Source of the DNA: Bacteroidota bacterium
GTDB lineage: Bacteria > Bacteroidota > Bacteroidia > Bacteroidales > Prolixibacteraceae
Length of the DNA: 34,190 nt
NCBI GenBank assembly: GCA_023428545.1
Contig: JAEYXH010000013.1
Coordinates: 1 to 34,190 of the forward strand
Reading direction: 5' to 3'
Shown: positions 33,852 to 34,190 of the stretch, in pieces
Layout of the letters: every line of letters starts with the position of its first letter
How positions within the stretch are numbered: position 1 is the first letter of the stretch
Made by a program: the position numbers and the translations under genes
The notes under the pieces: generated by a model
What the model was told of the DNA's origin: nothing
The model's input: the letters and a program-made list of their open reading frames with translations, nothing else
Databases searched by the model: none

Positions 33852-34190
33852 ATGAAAAGTGAAGTTGAATATTTATGGCCTGAGATCCACTGGATAGAAG
33901 ACAAGGGACTAAAAGAAAAAACGGCAAAAGTATGGGAATTGGCATTGGAACGCAGTGTTCTTACGGTTCAGGATCTTGGCCGTATCCCATTTACACTTTT
34001 GGCGGGGCCCAATTTGAAAGTAAGTTTCATGGATCATAAAAGAAGTGTGGTGCATATTGCCCGGGATTGCGGAAAAACCATCAATTCAATGTATCATGGA
34101 GAGTTGCCTGTCGATATGGATGTTCTAATTGCCGGTGCAATCCTTGCCGATGTCGGAAAGCTTTTGGAATATGAGCTGGATGAAGAGGGA
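33852..34190 (+). CDS. HD-domain-like protein, partial (cut by window edge)
   Basis: The first 113 codons of a protein running off the right edge. It resembles HD-superfamily hydrolases: DHKRSVVHIARDCGKTINSMY, then VLIAGAILADVGKLLEYE. The core motif normally reads LLHDxGK; here the histidine before Asp100 is Ala (GCC codon), so the metal-binding HD pair is broken. His68 is present. It starts 33 bases after the ICDH-like gene on the same strand and so belongs to the citrate lyase cassette. Function is not assigned; the rest of the protein was not seen. Confidence 0.75.
   Translation, partial: MKSEVEYLWPEIHWIEDKGLKEKTAKVWELALERSVLTVQDLGRIPFTLLAGPNLKVSFMDHKRSVVHIARDCGKTINSMYHGELPVDMDVLIAGAILADVGKLLEYELDEEG

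Noticed and set aside
1..34190. CRISPR array, insertion sequence, phage or toxin-antitoxin genes
   Set aside because: No regularly spaced repeats, transposase, integrase or toxin-type small gene pairs were seen on either strand.

Overview
The window reads as a chromosomal segment of an anaerobic member of the Bacteroidota, most likely Bacteroidales or a close relative. The evidence is a family S46 dipeptidyl peptidase with the DPP11-type specificity arginine, the gene orders DUF2520-kdsC-maf and yicC-gmk-nadD, promoters of the TAnnTTTG (-7) type, few clear Shine-Dalgarno sequences, and fermentative or anaerobic-respiratory enzymes. This placement is inferred from gene content, not from a database search. 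No CRISPR array, insertion sequence, integrase, phage gene or tRNA was seen. Base use looks even throughout, so this is core chromosome rather than an island.

Layout. Positions 1-75: 3' end of a 5S rRNA with its terminator, i.e. the end of an rRNA operon. 191-5773 (+): O-antigen ligase-type membrane protein, an exported superoxide dismutase lipoprotein, the DUF2520-kdsC-maf cluster, and a lone XylF-like sugar-binding lipoprotein. 5962-8106 (+): DPP11-like peptidase, convergent with an orphan outer-membrane barrel protein (8200-9180, -). 9266-13039: a degenerate universal stress protein (-) divergent from an ADP-forming acyl-CoA synthetase and a methyltransferase (+). 13144-19341 (all -): cysteine synthase, a two-module PepSY-TM membrane protein, then a respiratory ammonification operon nrfH-nrfA-porin. 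19734-27346 (all +): phenylacetate-CoA ligase, a double-ACT protein, prephenate dehydratase, an atypical flavodoxin, a PLP aminotransferase and a four-subunit 2-oxoacid:ferredoxin oxidoreductase. 27524-29674 (+): yicC-gmk-nadD. 29789-34190 (+): a citrate lyase cassette with a fused CitD-CitE protein, CitF, an isocitrate dehydrogenase relative, and the start of an HD-like protein cut by the window edge.

How the genes fit together. The transaminase, oxidoreductase, CoA ligase and ADP-forming synthetase form a set suited to anaerobic amino-acid metabolism. Run one way it oxidises amino acids through 2-oxoacids and acyl-CoA to acids with ATP formation. Run the other way it would make phenylalanine from phenylacetate by reductive carboxylation, which is known physiology in anaerobic Bacteroidota. 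NrfHA gives an electron sink to ammonium, and cysK assimilates sulfide. The citrate lyase/IDH cassette links citrate, oxaloacetate, acetate and 2-oxoglutarate.

The points most worth a second look are the CitD-CitE fusion and its odd neighbours (an IDH with one substrate-site change but an NADP-type cofactor motif, and an HD protein lacking the motif histidine), a perfect 13-bp hairpin enclosing the start codon of the DUF2520 gene, the duplicated PepSY-TM architecture, and the flavodoxin with an abnormal phosphate loop.
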